64,000 nt of DNA from Stenotrophomonas lacuserhaii (GCF_014836545.1 NZ_JACSQS010000003.1:224093-288092); one strand, 5' to 3'; numbered from the stretch's first letter, positions 53,216 through 64,000 are shown. Translations and numbers: made by a program. Notes: a model not told the origin generated them from the letters alone.

Positions 53216-54247
53216 ATGACCCTGCCCCCGCCCCGCCCCATCGACGAGGTTCAGCTCGCCGATCCTGCGGCACTGCCTGCCGCGCTGGGCAGCTGGACCA
53301 CGCCGAAGGTGGTGCGGGGATTGGCCGCCGGGTGGCCGCTGGTACAGGCCGCCCGGCATGCCGACACCGCCGCGGTGGACTACCTGAAGCGGTTCGACCA
53401 CGGTGGCATGCCGGTGACCGCCACCACAGCGGCGCCCGGCACGCAGGGCCGGGTCTTCTACAACGACGACCTCACCGGCTTCAATTTCCGTCGCGAACAG
53501 GTACCGCTGCGCGTGGTGCTGGACACCCTGCTCAAATACCGCAGCGAACCGGACGCACCGACCATCTACGTGGCATCCACCACGCTGGATACCTACCTGC
53601 CCGGGCTGCGGGAAGAGAATCCGCTGGTGCTGGGACAGGCCGATCCACTGGCCAGCATCTGGATCGGCAACCGCTCGCGGATCGCCGCGCACTACGATGC
53701 GCCGGACAATCTGGCCTGCGTGGCGGCAGGACGGCGACGGGTCATGCTGTTTCCTCCCGGCCAGGTCGGCAACCTGTATGTCGGCCCGCTGGACTTCACC
53801 CCCGCCGGACAGGCAATCAGCCTGGTCGACTTCGCCGCACCGGACCTGCAGCGGTTCCCGCGCTTCGCGCTGGCCATGCAGGAGGCACAGAGCGCCGTGC
53901 TGGAACCGGGGGACGCGGTATTCATCCCTTCCCTGTGGTGGCACCACATGGAAGGACTCGAGGCGTTCAACGTCCTTGTCAATTACTGGTGGCGCCCGGT
54001 CGAGGCATGGCGCGATGCGCCGATGAACGCCTTGATGCTGGCTCTGCTGGCGATCCGTGAGCTGCCTGTGGAACAACGCGCGGCCTGGCAGGCGATGTTC
54101 CAGCATTACGTGTTCGACGCAGACGATCAGGTTGCCGCACACGTGCCGGAGCATGCGCGTGGCGTGCTGGGCGAACTGGATGAGGCATCCGCCGCACGGC
54201 TGCGCGAGGTGCTGCGCACGCGGTTGCTGCGTGGGTCGAACGGGTGA
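53216..54247 (+). CDS. cupin-like (JmjC/cupin_8) Fe(II)/2-oxoglutarate-type protein
   Basis: 343 aa, cupin_8/JmjC-like fold. Metal-binding HxD is visible in RIAAHYDAPDN (His159-Tyr-Asp161 region) and the distal His in SLWWHHMEG (~245). The rest shows FVIPSLWW-like and GQFVGNLYVG turns of the barrel. These residues predict non-haem iron and 2-oxoglutarate binding, hence a hydroxylase. Such genes often follow a TonB receptor in Xanthomonadaceae; the substrate is unknown. ATG 53216 follows the receptor stop by 6 bases; a GTG at 53210 adds two residues. The stop codon lies inside the palindromic repeat that starts at 54233. Confidence 0.83.
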   Translation: MTLPPPRPIDEVQLADPAALPAALGSWTTPKVVRGLAAGWPLVQAARHADTAAVDYLKRFDHGGMPVTATTAAPGTQGRVFYNDDLTGFNFRREQVPLRVVLDTLLKYRSEPDAPTIYVASTTLDTYLPGLREENPLVLGQADPLASIWIGNRSRIAAHYDAPDNLACVAAGRRRVMLFPPGQVGNLYVGPLDFTPAGQAISLVDFAAPDLQRFPRFALAMQEAQSAVLEPGDAVFIPSLWWHHMEGLEAFNVLVNYWWRPVEAWRDAPMNALMLALLAIRELPVEQRAAWQAMFQHYVFDADDQVAAHVPEHARGVLGELDEASAARLREVLRTRLLRGSNG

Positions 54248-54408
54248 ACCGCCTCGCGGGTGGCTGCTTACGAGCTGCAGTTGGGGGCCGGTCGGGCGGG
54301 GAGGCTGTGCGGGGCACGCGCAAGTACGTTCATGTAGCTCTTCGCGGCTCCTGCCGCTCAAGGCCCCGCACAGCCTCCCCGCCCGCCCCCCCCCCCCCCC
54401 CCCCCCCC
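54233..54408. repeat. dispersed palindromic repeat with 23-base poly-C tract (copy 1)
   Basis: Starts GGGTCGAACGGGTGA and CCTCGCGGGTGGCTG, shared with 63904 onward. Contains a perfect 22-bp inverted repeat: 54294-54315 and 54363-54384 with a 47-base loop, arms GC-rich. It ends in a run of 23 C (54386-54408). The first bases of the repeat provide the stop codon of the cupin-like gene. The gene-free stretch 54248-54602 otherwise holds only the leader of the cyclase gene. Confidence 0.75.
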
Positions 54409-54602
54409 GCCACAAGCAGCTCTGCAGCTTTTGACCTTGACCGTGCTCTGCGTCCGCACGTGACCCGTCGCTTTCAGCGATAATGCCCGCGCAGTCCCCA
54501 CCGAACCGTGCGCAGGCTGCTGCGTGCGGGCGCCGTCCCGCGCTGGCGTACCCTCCGGACAAGACCGGTCGGGCCAGCATCAGAACTGGCTGACCTGCCC
54601 GC

Positions 54603-56171
54603 ATGCGCTCGCTTTCCAAACGCCTCAACCTGGGTTCGCTGATCCTTGCCCTGGCCCTGCTCAGCACCGTGGTGGCACTGGCCAACACCCTGCTGGCCAG
54701 CTACCGCGTGCAACGTGACCAACTGGTCAGCAGCACCCTGGAAGCGAACCGGGTGTACGCCAACAAGCTGGCCGAAACCACCCAGAACTTCGTGCTGTCC
54801 TCGCAGCAGCAGCTCGCCTATACCGCGATGCTGCTGGGCCGGGAAGGCATGCAGGACCGCCGTGCGCAGGACGAAGCCACGCGCCTGCAACTGCAGACCA
54901 ACAGCTTCAACTCGATACTGATCGTCGACCACACCGGGCTGGTCCTGGCCACCTCGCCACAGACGTTGCACCTGAAGGGCGATACCCTGCGCAGCGAAGG
55001 CAACCGCATCGCACTGGAGCGCCGCCAGCCCATGGTCAGCGATCCCTACGACTCGGCCACCGGCAGGCTGCTGGTCGCCATGTCGCATCCAGTGTTCGAC
55101 GTGCAGGGCCGCTACCGCGGCTACGTCAGCGGGACCATCTACCTGCGCCAGCGCAGCATCCTGCAGAGTCTGCTGGGCACGCACTACTACCGCGACGGGT
55201 CCTACCTGTACGTGGTCGATCGCAATGGCCGCCTGCTGTACCACGTTGACCCCGAACGGGTCGGCGGGTATGCGCCGGGCAACCGGGTGATCGATGCGGT
55301 CTCACGTGGGCAACGCGGTTCGGCGCAGGTCAACAACAGCCGTGGCGTCTCCATGCTTGCCGGGTACGCGCCGGTGCCCGCCACCGGATGGGGCGTGGTA
55401 GCCCAGCGCCCGACGGCGGCCACCCTGCAGCCCTTGTCACAGGTGATGTCATCGATCATCTGGCGCGCGATCCCGCTCGGAGTACTGTCGCTGCTGGTGA
55501 CCTGGTGGTTCGCGCGCCGTATCTCGCTGCCGCTGTGGCAGCTGGCGCGCAACGTGCAGGAGGGCGACACCGGCCGGGCCATCTCCGATGTCGGCGGCAT
55601 CCGCGCGTGGTACTTCGAAGTGGCGCAACTGAAGCAGGCCGTGCTGTACAGCTTCACGGCGCTGCAGGACCGCATCGGTACCCTCAACCGGGCCAGCCGC
55701 ACCGATCCCCTGACCGGCCTGCTCAACCGCCGTGGGCTGCAGCAGGCGCTGGAAACCTGGAAGGCGCAGGGGCAGTCCTTCGCGATCCTGGCGTTGGACA
55801 TCGACCGTTTCAAGATCATCAACGACCAGCATGGCCATGCGGTCGGCGATCAGGTCATCAGCCACATCGCCGAGCAGATGCGCCGCTACTCACGCGATGG
55901 GGACGTGCTGTGCCGCAACGGCGGCGAAGAGTTCCTGATGCTGCTGCCCACCACCGATGCCGACGATGCCCTGCTGATCGCCGAGCGGCTGCGGCAGCGG
56001 ATCGCGGACCAGGTGCTGGACCCGGTCGGTCACGTCAGCGTATCGGTCGGCGTGGCGCATTACCCGACCTTCGATGCCGATGCCGAACAGGCCCTGCGCA
56101 TGGCCGACAAAGCGCTGTACATGGCCAAGGAACAGGGCCGCAACCGCAGCGTCACCTACCCCTACCGCTGA
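54603..56171 (+). CDS. diguanylate cyclase with periplasmic dCache sensor
   Basis: Makes the second messenger c-di-GMP. 522 aa: membrane helix ~9-28; periplasmic dCache-like sensor ~35-275 (NSILIVDHTGLVLATSP, GYVSGTIYLRQ, GSYLYVVDRNGRLLYHVDPERVGG, GWGVVAQRP); second helix ~282-302; HAMP-like linker; GGDEF domain ~355-520. The active-site loop reads GGEEF (~449), and RDGD six residues before it is a complete inhibitory I-site, so product feedback is expected. No EAL domain. Lone gene between two repeat regions; ligand unknown. Confidence 0.94.
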   Translation: MRSLSKRLNLGSLILALALLSTVVALANTLLASYRVQRDQLVSSTLEANRVYANKLAETTQNFVLSSQQQLAYTAMLLGREGMQDRRAQDEATRLQLQTNSFNSILIVDHTGLVLATSPQTLHLKGDTLRSEGNRIALERRQPMVSDPYDSATGRLLVAMSHPVFDVQGRYRGYVSGTIYLRQRSILQSLLGTHYYRDGSYLYVVDRNGRLLYHVDPERVGGYAPGNRVIDAVSRGQRGSAQVNNSRGVSMLAGYAPVPATGWGVVAQRPTAATLQPLSQVMSSIIWRAIPLGVLSLLVTWWFARRISLPLWQLARNVQEGDTGRAISDVGGIRAWYFEVAQLKQAVLYSFTALQDRIGTLNRASRTDPLTGLLNRRGLQQALETWKAQGQSFAILALDIDRFKIINDQHGHAVGDQVISHIAEQMRRYSRDGDVLCRNGGEEFLMLLPTTDADDALLIAERLRQRIADQVLDPVGHVSVSVGVAHYPTFDADAEQALRMADKALYMAKEQGRNRSVTYPYR

Positions 56172-56195
56172 CCCGGTGACCCGGTGACGCCGCGC

Positions 56196-56279
56196 GATGC
56201 TCGGCGAGCGCAGCGCGCGGCCTGCACGAGACCGCGCGTTGCCGGAACGCAGAGCCGCCGAGCATGGCTCGGCGCTACC
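56196..56279. repeat. paired REP (SMAG-like) elements, inverted
   Basis: A full element reads on the minus strand from 56279 (GGTAGCGCCGAGCCATGCTCGGC), and a second, headless half (ATGCTCGGCGAGCGCAGCG) is at 56196-56214 in the opposite orientation. Between them lies a GC-rich spacer with pairing CCGCGCGTTGC / GCAGCGCGCGG arms. Such inverted pairs are REP doublets (BIME-like). They fill most of the gap between the cyclase and the next gene. Confidence 0.7.
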
Positions 56280-56286
56280 GCCGCCA

Positions 56287-57156
56287 TCAGCCCTGGAGCG
56301 GCGTCAGCAGCTTCGGGCCGTTGTCGACCCCGACCATGTAGACCCCGCCGTCGGGCAACATATCGGGGGCATCATCGGCGGCAACATCGTTCACCTTCCA
56401 GGGCGCGCTTTGCTTCGGTCCCGGAATGTAGACCTGCCATTTGCCGTAGCGGTCGCCGTTGCCACCGTAGAAGAAACGCACCGGCACGCGTACCGTCCAG
56501 AACGGATCGTCGACACTGGCGCCGGTAGACGGCGCGATGAAGGCCCACTTCCGCGCAGCGCTGACCGCACTGCGCGCCATCACGTCACGCATCCGCTGCA
56601 TCGCGCGCGCCGACCCGGCCACGTAGGCGTTGACCTGTTCGGCGATCACATCGTCGACCGTGCCGTCGCGCGCCACCCGCAGCAACAGCTGGACTTCGCC
56701 CGCACCGCCCATCTCCATCAGTTCACGCGGGAAGGAGGGCGGCGGCATGCGGTCGATGGCCACCGCGTCGGTCGCTTTGGGATCGAAATTACGGAAATTG
56801 GCGCTGCTCAGCACGACGTCCATTCCATCACCGGACGCTCGCCGGGCTACCAGGCGCAGGTTCACCGGCGTCTTCGCTGCAACCGCCCTGCCCTCGCGCA
56901 GCACCGGCTCGAACCGCCACCTGGCGACATTCTGCTTCAGGAAATCCTGGATGTAGGGCTCGATCCTGTCTTCATTCTTGAGCGTGAAGCCTTCGACCGA
57001 GCCGTCCGGCGCAATGTCGATGCTGCCGCTCAGGACCATGCTGCCTTCGGTCTGCGCACGGGCCGCGCGCGCGTTCTGCGCGCTGGCGTCCACGGAAACC
57101 AGCGCGCCACCGGCGCCCAGTGCCAGAACCACTCCAAGGAAAAGCGAAGTACGCAT
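56287..57156 (-). CDS. exported protein with two TonB-C-like domains
   Basis: 289 aa, secreted to the periplasm by a signal peptide (~1-26). A TonB C-terminal-like domain is seen twice: residues ~37-104 (SGSIDIAPDGSVEGFTL, VARWRFEPVLREGRAV) and ~138-230 (PSFPRELMEMGGAGEVQLLLRVARDGTVDDVI, AARKWAFIAP, VRVPVRFFY). Normal TonB has one such domain, a membrane anchor and a Pro-rich spacer; the spacer and anchor are missing here. So it is probably not an energy transducer but a periplasmic partner of unknown kind. ATG 57156 fits the signal peptide; upstream codons do not. Confidence 0.72.
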   Translation of the reverse strand: MRTSLFLGVVLALGAGGALVSVDASAQNARAARAQTEGSMVLSGSIDIAPDGSVEGFTLKNEDRIEPYIQDFLKQNVARWRFEPVLREGRAVAAKTPVNLRLVARRASGDGMDVVLSSANFRNFDPKATDAVAIDRMPPPSFPRELMEMGGAGEVQLLLRVARDGTVDDVIAEQVNAYVAGSARAMQRMRDVMARSAVSAARKWAFIAPSTGASVDDPFWTVRVPVRFFYGGNGDRYGKWQVYIPGPKQSAPWKVNDVAADDAPDMLPDGGVYMVGVDNGPKLLTPLQG

Positions 57157-57256
57157 GATGACTGCTCCGTGTCGATGTAGCGACAGGGTAGCAAAGAGTG
57201 CCCCGGTGACCCATCCCGGAGAGCGGCCTTTGGCTTGGACATCACGCTCTTGACCG

Positions 57257-57598
57257 TTAGGCAAGGGCGCTGATGTGGTCCCGCAGCGGGTCACCGGAGC
57301 CCTGCGACGGATGCAGCGTCGTGCGATTCAGGAATGCCGCACGCTCCTGCTGAAACTGGCGGATCGCGTGCTGATACTCAGCCAGATGGGCCAACAGCGG
57401 ATCCACCGGCCATCCGCTGTCGGCGGCACCGTGTGGTTGCAGTGGGCGCGCTGTCGGCAGCACCTCCGGCATCCAGCCATTGCCGATCATTCTCACCCGT
57501 GGCCCGCGGTCCTGGACGAGGGGAAAGGCATCAGGCAGAACAGGAGGGTACGGCGCGGTGATGGGAGCAGCGGCTGGGATGTGGCACATGGTTGTCAT
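57257..57598 (-). CDS. hypothetical protein, small, downstream of aceK
   Basis: 113 aa, not recognised. Proline-rich N-terminal half (AAAPITAPYPPVLPDAFP), then GPRVRMIGNGWMPEVLPTARPLQPHG and a helical C-terminus with HLAEYQHAIRQFQQERAAFLN. Start may be ATG 57598 or ATG 57589. No strong ribosome site, and it lies only 85 bp from the aceK stop on the same strand. It could be genuine, as the helix looks coding, or a chance frame in GC-rich DNA. Confidence 0.4.
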   Translation of the reverse strand: MTTMCHIPAAAPITAPYPPVLPDAFPLVQDRGPRVRMIGNGWMPEVLPTARPLQPHGAADSGWPVDPLLAHLAEYQHAIRQFQQERAAFLNRTTLHPSQGSGDPLRDHISALA

Positions 57599-57683
57599 GC
57601 TCAGCAGGGAATCAGACCGCACGATACCGGCGTGGCAGGAGGCTGGCTTTCGGTTTTGCGGCAGACCATCGCCCATGGTTGGC

Positions 57684-59414
57684 TCATGCCAGCCGGTGCT
57701 CACGCGAATATGGCGGCGTGTCGGGGGGCGCCCCCGCAGTGAGTTGATCCTGCAGCGCGCGCCACCACGCTGGCTGGAACAGATGCCCGAAGTGCTCACG
57801 AACCGCCGCCAGTTCCGCAGCGGGAAGCCCCATGAACGGGCCGAAGCGCTCGGGGAACACATCACGCGGCCCGACGTGGAACCACGGCTCGTCGGCCAAG
57901 GCCTCATCGGCATTGCGCGGGGCAGGCCAGTCGCGGAACACGCACTCGGTGACCAGGCACAGTTCGTCGTAGTCGTAGAACACGGCGCGGCCATGCCGTG
58001 AGACACCGAAATTCTTCGGCAGCATGTCACCGGGAAAGATGTTGTTGCGGGCCATGTCGGTGATCGCCTGTGCGTAGTCCAGCACCGCCGCGCGTATCCC
58101 CTCGGGCCCCTGCTCGCGCAGGTACAGGTTCAAGGGACGGAAGCGCCGCTGCACGTAGCACAGCGCGATCTCCACCTCTTCGCCGTCCAGCCGCACGCCC
58201 TGCGCACAGTGTTGCAGCAGTTCCTGCAGCAGCGCCGGGGCGAAACGCGTGGCCGGGAAACGCAGGTGCCGATAGGGCTGTGCGTCCAGCAGGCGCCCCA
58301 CCCGGTCCAGGTTGAACACCAGCGCGTACTTGTCTTCCACCTGCTGGCGCGACATCGCCTTCGGCCAGGCGAAGCGATCGCGTATCAGCTTGAACACCAG
58401 CGGGTAGCTGGGCAGGGTGAACACCGCCATGACCATGCCCGGGGTGCCCTCGGCGTGCACCAGCTGCTCCTGCGGGTGTTCCAGGAAGTGTCCGAAGAAG
58501 GCGCGGTAGCGCTCGGTCTTGCCCTGCTTGGCCCGCCCGAGCACGGTATAGATCTCATCGACCGGCTTGCCCGGCAGCAGGCTGCGCAGGAACACCACCG
58601 CATCACCGACCGTAGCCAGGTTGGCCTGGAAATAACTGCGCGACACGCCGAACAGATGCGCCACGTCGCGCCGCCGGGTCAGCACTGCATCGGCGCGCAG
58701 GCCCTGGCCATCGTTCACCAGCACGATCACACAGGGCGAAAAGCGGTGCTCCCCGAACACGCGCCCCACCAGATAGGCGCGCCGCTCGCGGTAGAACACG
58801 GTGTCCAGCAGCTCGATGCCGCGGACCGCATGAGCTCCCCAGTGCGCCAGGTCATCCTGCAAGCGGACCGCGATGGCGGCCGCGCAGCGCAGTTGATGCG
58901 CATAGGGGATGTCGAAGCGGTAGTCACCCAGCACGCGCATCAGCGCATCGGCAGGGCGCGTGGCCGACACCGCGTATGCATGCCGCGCCACCGGATGGGT
59001 GATCGCATCGGAGGGCTCGACATCGAAGGCGAGGAACTCCACCTGCACATCCACCCCACGGGTGCCGAACAGGCGCCGCGCCAACGTGTTGTAGAACGTC
59101 TTGTACAACTCGGCGTCGATCAGCCCGCGCAACAGCACGCTGTAACGCGCGTGCACCTGCAACCAGCAGGCACGCTCGCCGACGGCCTCACCGGCCAGCC
59201 GGCGCAGGTCGTGCATGCACGCGGCGATGCATTGGTCGTACAGGCCGATGCGCTCGACCGCATCGCGCTGCGCGGCCTCCCACTGTCTCCGCTCGAACCG
59301 CCCCTGCGCGCGGGCGGTGATCGCCGCGAAGCGGGCATGGTAGTCCTCGAAACCATCCCGGATGGCAAGCGCCATCCGTTCGGCCAGCACGGGATCGATG
59401 TCGATGGGGGACAT
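57684..59414 (-). CDS. aceK: isocitrate dehydrogenase kinase/phosphatase
   Basis: Bifunctional enzyme that switches isocitrate dehydrogenase off (kinase) or on (phosphatase) and so steers carbon to the glyoxylate bypass. 576 aa, normal size. N-terminal regulatory helical domain to ~310; kinase/phosphatase domain ~320-560 with glycine-poor loop [17 protein letters not shown] Lys in VFKLIRD, and catalytic [15 protein letters not shown] ... FYDYDEL. It stands beside a monomeric-type NADP isocitrate dehydrogenase gene on the same strand (162 bp away), while its classic target is the dimeric type. No aceA/aceB genes are adjacent. Confidence 0.96.
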   Translation of the reverse strand: MSPIDIDPVLAERMALAIRDGFEDYHARFAAITARAQGRFERRQWEAAQRDAVERIGLYDQCIAACMHDLRRLAGEAVGERACWLQVHARYSVLLRGLIDAELYKTFYNTLARRLFGTRGVDVQVEFLAFDVEPSDAITHPVARHAYAVSATRPADALMRVLGDYRFDIPYAHQLRCAAAIAVRLQDDLAHWGAHAVRGIELLDTVFYRERRAYLVGRVFGEHRFSPCVIVLVNDGQGLRADAVLTRRRDVAHLFGVSRSYFQANLATVGDAVVFLRSLLPGKPVDEIYTVLGRAKQGKTERYRAFFGHFLEHPQEQLVHAEGTPGMVMAVFTLPSYPLVFKLIRDRFAWPKAMSRQQVEDKYALVFNLDRVGRLLDAQPYRHLRFPATRFAPALLQELLQHCAQGVRLDGEEVEIALCYVQRRFRPLNLYLREQGPEGIRAAVLDYAQAITDMARNNIFPGDMLPKNFGVSRHGRAVFYDYDELCLVTECVFRDWPAPRNADEALADEPWFHVGPRDVFPERFGPFMGLPAAELAAVREHFGHLFQPAWWRALQDQLTAGAPPDTPPYSREHRLA

Positions 59415-59576
59415 GGCAGGCTCACGGCCGGAATCGCATCCACCTTACGATGCCGGCGCGCCCGTTGCCCAGCCTTGGCCGCTGGCTGGCAGCGCCCGCA
59501 GGCCACCGGCCACGAGCCGCAAACGCGAAAGGCCCACGCAATGCGTGGGCCCCCGGTCTACACCGTGCGGCGATGA

Positions 59577-62117
<2,541 letters not shown>

Positions 62118-62627
62118 TTACTTGACCTCGAACTCCTGCGGCGTTCCGGCCGCCTTGCCATCTACCATGACTTCCGCACGGTACTTGCCCGCCGGCCAGC
62201 CATTGGCATTCTTGAACGTGATGTTGGTGGTCTCGGCACCGGAGGTGTTGAGCGTCGCGCTCTGCTCGCCGGCGACCTGGCCATCCTGGAACGTCAGCTT
62301 CGCGCCCACGTTTGCATTGTTCGCCGCGCCGTCGGTGCGAACCGAGACGATGATCTCGTCCTTGGGCGCGAACATCGCGGTGGTGGCGACTGATTTGTCT
62401 GCCGCTGCGCTCTTGCCGACGGTTACCGACGCAACGTTGACCGAGGCGGCTTCGGCCATCGGCGGCGGTGCGCCCGTCATCGGGGCGGGGGCAGCAGCCG
62501 GCGCGGTATCGGCAGCCGGGGTGGCAGTGGTATCGACGGCGGGTTCGTCCTTCTTGCAGCCGACCAGCGCCACGCTGCCGAGCAGTGCAACGAGCAGCCC
62601 ATTGCGAAGCGTATTGGTATGGATCAT
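62118..62627 (-). CDS. hypothetical lipoprotein
   Basis: 169 aa with a lipoprotein signal: helix to residue ~22 and lipobox LVGC with Cys24 (+1), so it is lipid-anchored; Lys-Lys-Asp after the Cys. Residues ~27-60 are an Ala/Pro/Thr-rich linker. The folded part (~62-169) reads like an immunoglobulin-like beta sandwich: VASVTVGKS, DEIIVSVRTDG, VGAKLTFQDGQ, NITFKNANGWPAGKYRAEVMVDGKAAGTPQEFEVK in parts. The last segment (WPAGKYRAEVMVDG) is seen in a family of conserved Xanthomonad lipoproteins of unknown role. Terminator follows directly. Confidence 0.75.
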   Translation of the reverse strand: MIHTNTLRNGLLVALLGSVALVGCKKDEPAVDTTATPAADTAPAAAPAPMTGAPPPMAEAASVNVASVTVGKSAAADKSVATTAMFAPKDEIIVSVRTDGAANNANVGAKLTFQDGQVAGEQSATLNTSGAETTNITFKNANGWPAGKYRAEVMVDGKAAGTPQEFEVK

Positions 62628-62684
62628 CGGGTTTCCTCCAAGGGTTACAACAACGGAACGCGTGTGCGGGTGATGCCGCGGGGA

Positions 62685-62975
62685 TTACCTGGTCGGGAGC
62701 TTCAGCACCTGGCCAGGCTGGATGCGGTCGGGATCATCAAGCTGGTCACGGTTGGCATCGAATATTTTCTGCCAGGCGTTTGCGTCGCCCAGGTGCTGCT
62801 TGGCGATCTTCGACAGCGTGTCACCCTTCTCCACCGTGTAGGTCGCATCGACCACTTCCGCGGTGCTGTCCACCGAGGCGGACACCCCGGAAAAATCGGC
62901 CTTGGGAACCTGCTGGGCGGTGCTGTCGACGCTGCCGGTGACACCGGAGAAATCGGCTTTCTTCTCGGTACTCAT
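62685..62975 (-). CDS. small cytoplasmic LysM protein with tandem N-terminal repeat
   Basis: 96 aa, no signal peptide. Two 19-residue repeats, 6-24 and 25-43 (KADFSGVTGSVDSTAQQVP and KADFSGVSASVDSTAEVVD), precede one LysM domain (46-94: YTVEKGDTLSKIAKQHLGDA, IFDANRDQL, IQPGQVLKLP). The LysM type and its lone position resemble the potassium-binding Kbp/YgaU, but the BON domain is absent; the repeat takes its place. ATG 62975 chosen because upstream codons are not conserved and the protein begins MSTEKK. Located between queF and a lipoprotein gene. Confidence 0.8.
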   Translation of the reverse strand: MSTEKKADFSGVTGSVDSTAQQVPKADFSGVSASVDSTAEVVDATYTVEKGDTLSKIAKQHLGDANAWQKIFDANRDQLDDPDRIQPGQVLKLPTR

Positions 62976-63067
62976 CCACACACTCCCATCTGCATGACTA
63001 CGTGGCAGGCACGTTCTCACACAGGTTGTTAAATGGGGATGGTTTTCGTGTGAAGCCGAAGCCGGGT

Positions 63068-63895
63068 TTACTGCCGCAGTTCACGGTCCATGCTTGCAGG
63101 TGCAACGATTCCCGGGCTGGCGCGCCACGGATTGATGTCCAGCCCGCCGCGGCGGGTGTACCGCGCCTCTACTTCCAGCACGTCCGGCGCACAGCGCTGG
63201 CTGACCTCATTGAAGATACGTTCGACGCACTGTTCGTGGAACTCCGCGTGTTCGCGGTAACTGACCAGGTAGCGCAGCAGGCCGGCGCGATCGATGCGTG
63301 CGCCACGGTAGCGCACGCTGACCGTGGCCCAGTCGGGCTGGCCGGTGACCGGGCAATTGGATTTCAGCAGCGCCGACACCAGAATCTCTTCGACGATCTC
63401 CGAGGGGTCAGCCGAAAGATAGTCCGCCCGCGGCGGGCCATAGCAGTCGATGTCCACATCCAGCCCGTCGATCGATTCGCCAAGCGGGGTATCACGCAGG
63501 GCGGGCAGCCCGAACGTCACCTGCACCGTAGCGCCTGCGCAGGCGGAGAGATCGCTGGCGATGGTCGTGCGCAGGGTCTCGGCATCGGCGAAGCGAGCGC
63601 TGTTGAGCGAATTGAGATACAGCTTGAAGGACTTCGATTCCACCAGGTTCGGCGAGGTGCAGGGAACCTGCACGGTCGCCACGGCGACGCAGGGCTTGCC
63701 GCGGTTGTCCAGCCAGCCCAGTTCAAAAGCATGCCAGCGGTCATGGCCGACGAACGGCAGGGCGTTGTCGTCCAGCCCGATCTCGGCCCGCGCGGCGGCG
63801 CGGGGAATGGGGAACAGCAGGCCGGGGTCGTACTGCGAGGGGTAACTGACCTCGCGACCGAGGCTGGAATCCTGGGGGGTATTCATGGCGCTCAT
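63068..63895 (-). CDS. queF: NADPH-dependent 7-cyano-7-deazaguanine reductase
   Basis: QueF reduces preQ0 to preQ1 in the queuosine tRNA pathway. 275 aa, the long type II (YqcD-like) form, with two T-fold domains. The NADPH/family motif ESKSFK is at 86-91, and the catalytic Cys181 in [11 protein letters not shown] with Asp188. C-terminal [14 protein letters not shown] is typical. ATG 63895 is used; ATG at 63886 would shorten by three residues. No other queuosine gene is in the window. The upstream region is the second copy of the poly-G repeat. Confidence 0.96.
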   Translation of the reverse strand: MSAMNTPQDSSLGREVSYPSQYDPGLLFPIPRAAARAEIGLDDNALPFVGHDRWHAFELGWLDNRGKPCVAVATVQVPCTSPNLVESKSFKLYLNSLNSARFADAETLRTTIASDLSACAGATVQVTFGLPALRDTPLGESIDGLDVDIDCYGPPRADYLSADPSEIVEEILVSALLKSNCPVTGQPDWATVSVRYRGARIDRAGLLRYLVSYREHAEFHEQCVERIFNEVSQRCAPDVLEVEARYTRRGGLDINPWRASPGIVAPASMDRELRQ

Positions 63896-63903
63896 TGTAA
63901 ATG

Positions 63904-64000
<97 letters not shown>

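Noticed and set aside
54386..54408. Poly-C as a simple gene phase-variation tract inside a coding region
   Set aside because: It lies outside any supported gene, past the cupin stop and 190 bases before the cyclase start, so slippage would not shift a reading frame; only promoter or structural effects are possible.

Overview
The window reads as chromosomal DNA of a high-GC gammaproteobacterium of the family Xanthomonadaceae, most likely Stenotrophomonas. The gene order prmA - DUF3426 - fis - purH - purD - rpoH - ung - ftsX - ftsE - rhlB - trxA - rho, the TTG-started fis and rho genes, two TonB-dependent receptors (one of the Xanthomonas/Caulobacter type), and short GTAG-headed hairpin repeats (REP/SMAG-like) between genes all point that way. 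I saw no rRNA, tRNA, CRISPR array, phage or insertion sequence.

Layout. (1) 1-7.2 kb: a tight minus-strand cluster: AraC-type regulator, isochorismatase-like hydrolase, DoxX protein, exported amidohydrolase, alginate-export-type outer-membrane channel, MFS transporter and a chloroperoxidase-like alpha/beta-hydrolase cut by the window edge. It looks like an uptake/hydrolysis or detoxification unit of unknown substrate. (2) 7.3-12.7 kb: a small membrane protein, a giant beta-propeller sensor kinase with its LuxR-type response regulator, and an OprB-like porin whose Shine-Dalgarno is buried in a hairpin. (3) 12.8-20.4 kb: a DNA-repair neighbourhood (GIY-YIG-like protein, endonuclease VIII-like glycosylase, DUF72 protein, alkyladenine glycosylase, full-length Lhr helicase). 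(4) 20.5-27.2 kb: a NemR-like repressor with matching operators before itself and a DJ-1/Hsp31-type gene; then a BvgS-like hybrid kinase divergent from a TonB-dependent receptor. (5) 27.4-29.8 kb: aroQ-accB-accC. (6) 29.8-34 kb: a decaying chaperone/adhesin fimbrial locus without usher, plus two unrecognised genes. (7) 34.1-48.6 kb: the housekeeping block from prmA to rho. (8) 48.9-54.2 kb: a LacI-family regulator, TonB-dependent receptor and cupin/JmjC-like protein, with a NagR-box-like operator. (9) 54.2-64 kb: a palindromic repeat with a poly-C tract, a diguanylate cyclase, a protein with two TonB-C-like domains, aceK next to a monomeric-type isocitrate dehydrogenase, a lipoprotein, a LysM protein and queF; the window ends inside a second copy of the repeat and a poly-G run.

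No wholly new system can be proved from sequence alone. The best leads are the unassigned 1-7.2 kb catabolic/transport operon, the overlapping repair gene trio beside mpg and lhr, AceK beside an IDH type it is not known to modify, and several regulatory structures (rpoH sigma-E-like promoter with palindrome, SD-sequestering hairpin, matched NemR-like operators).
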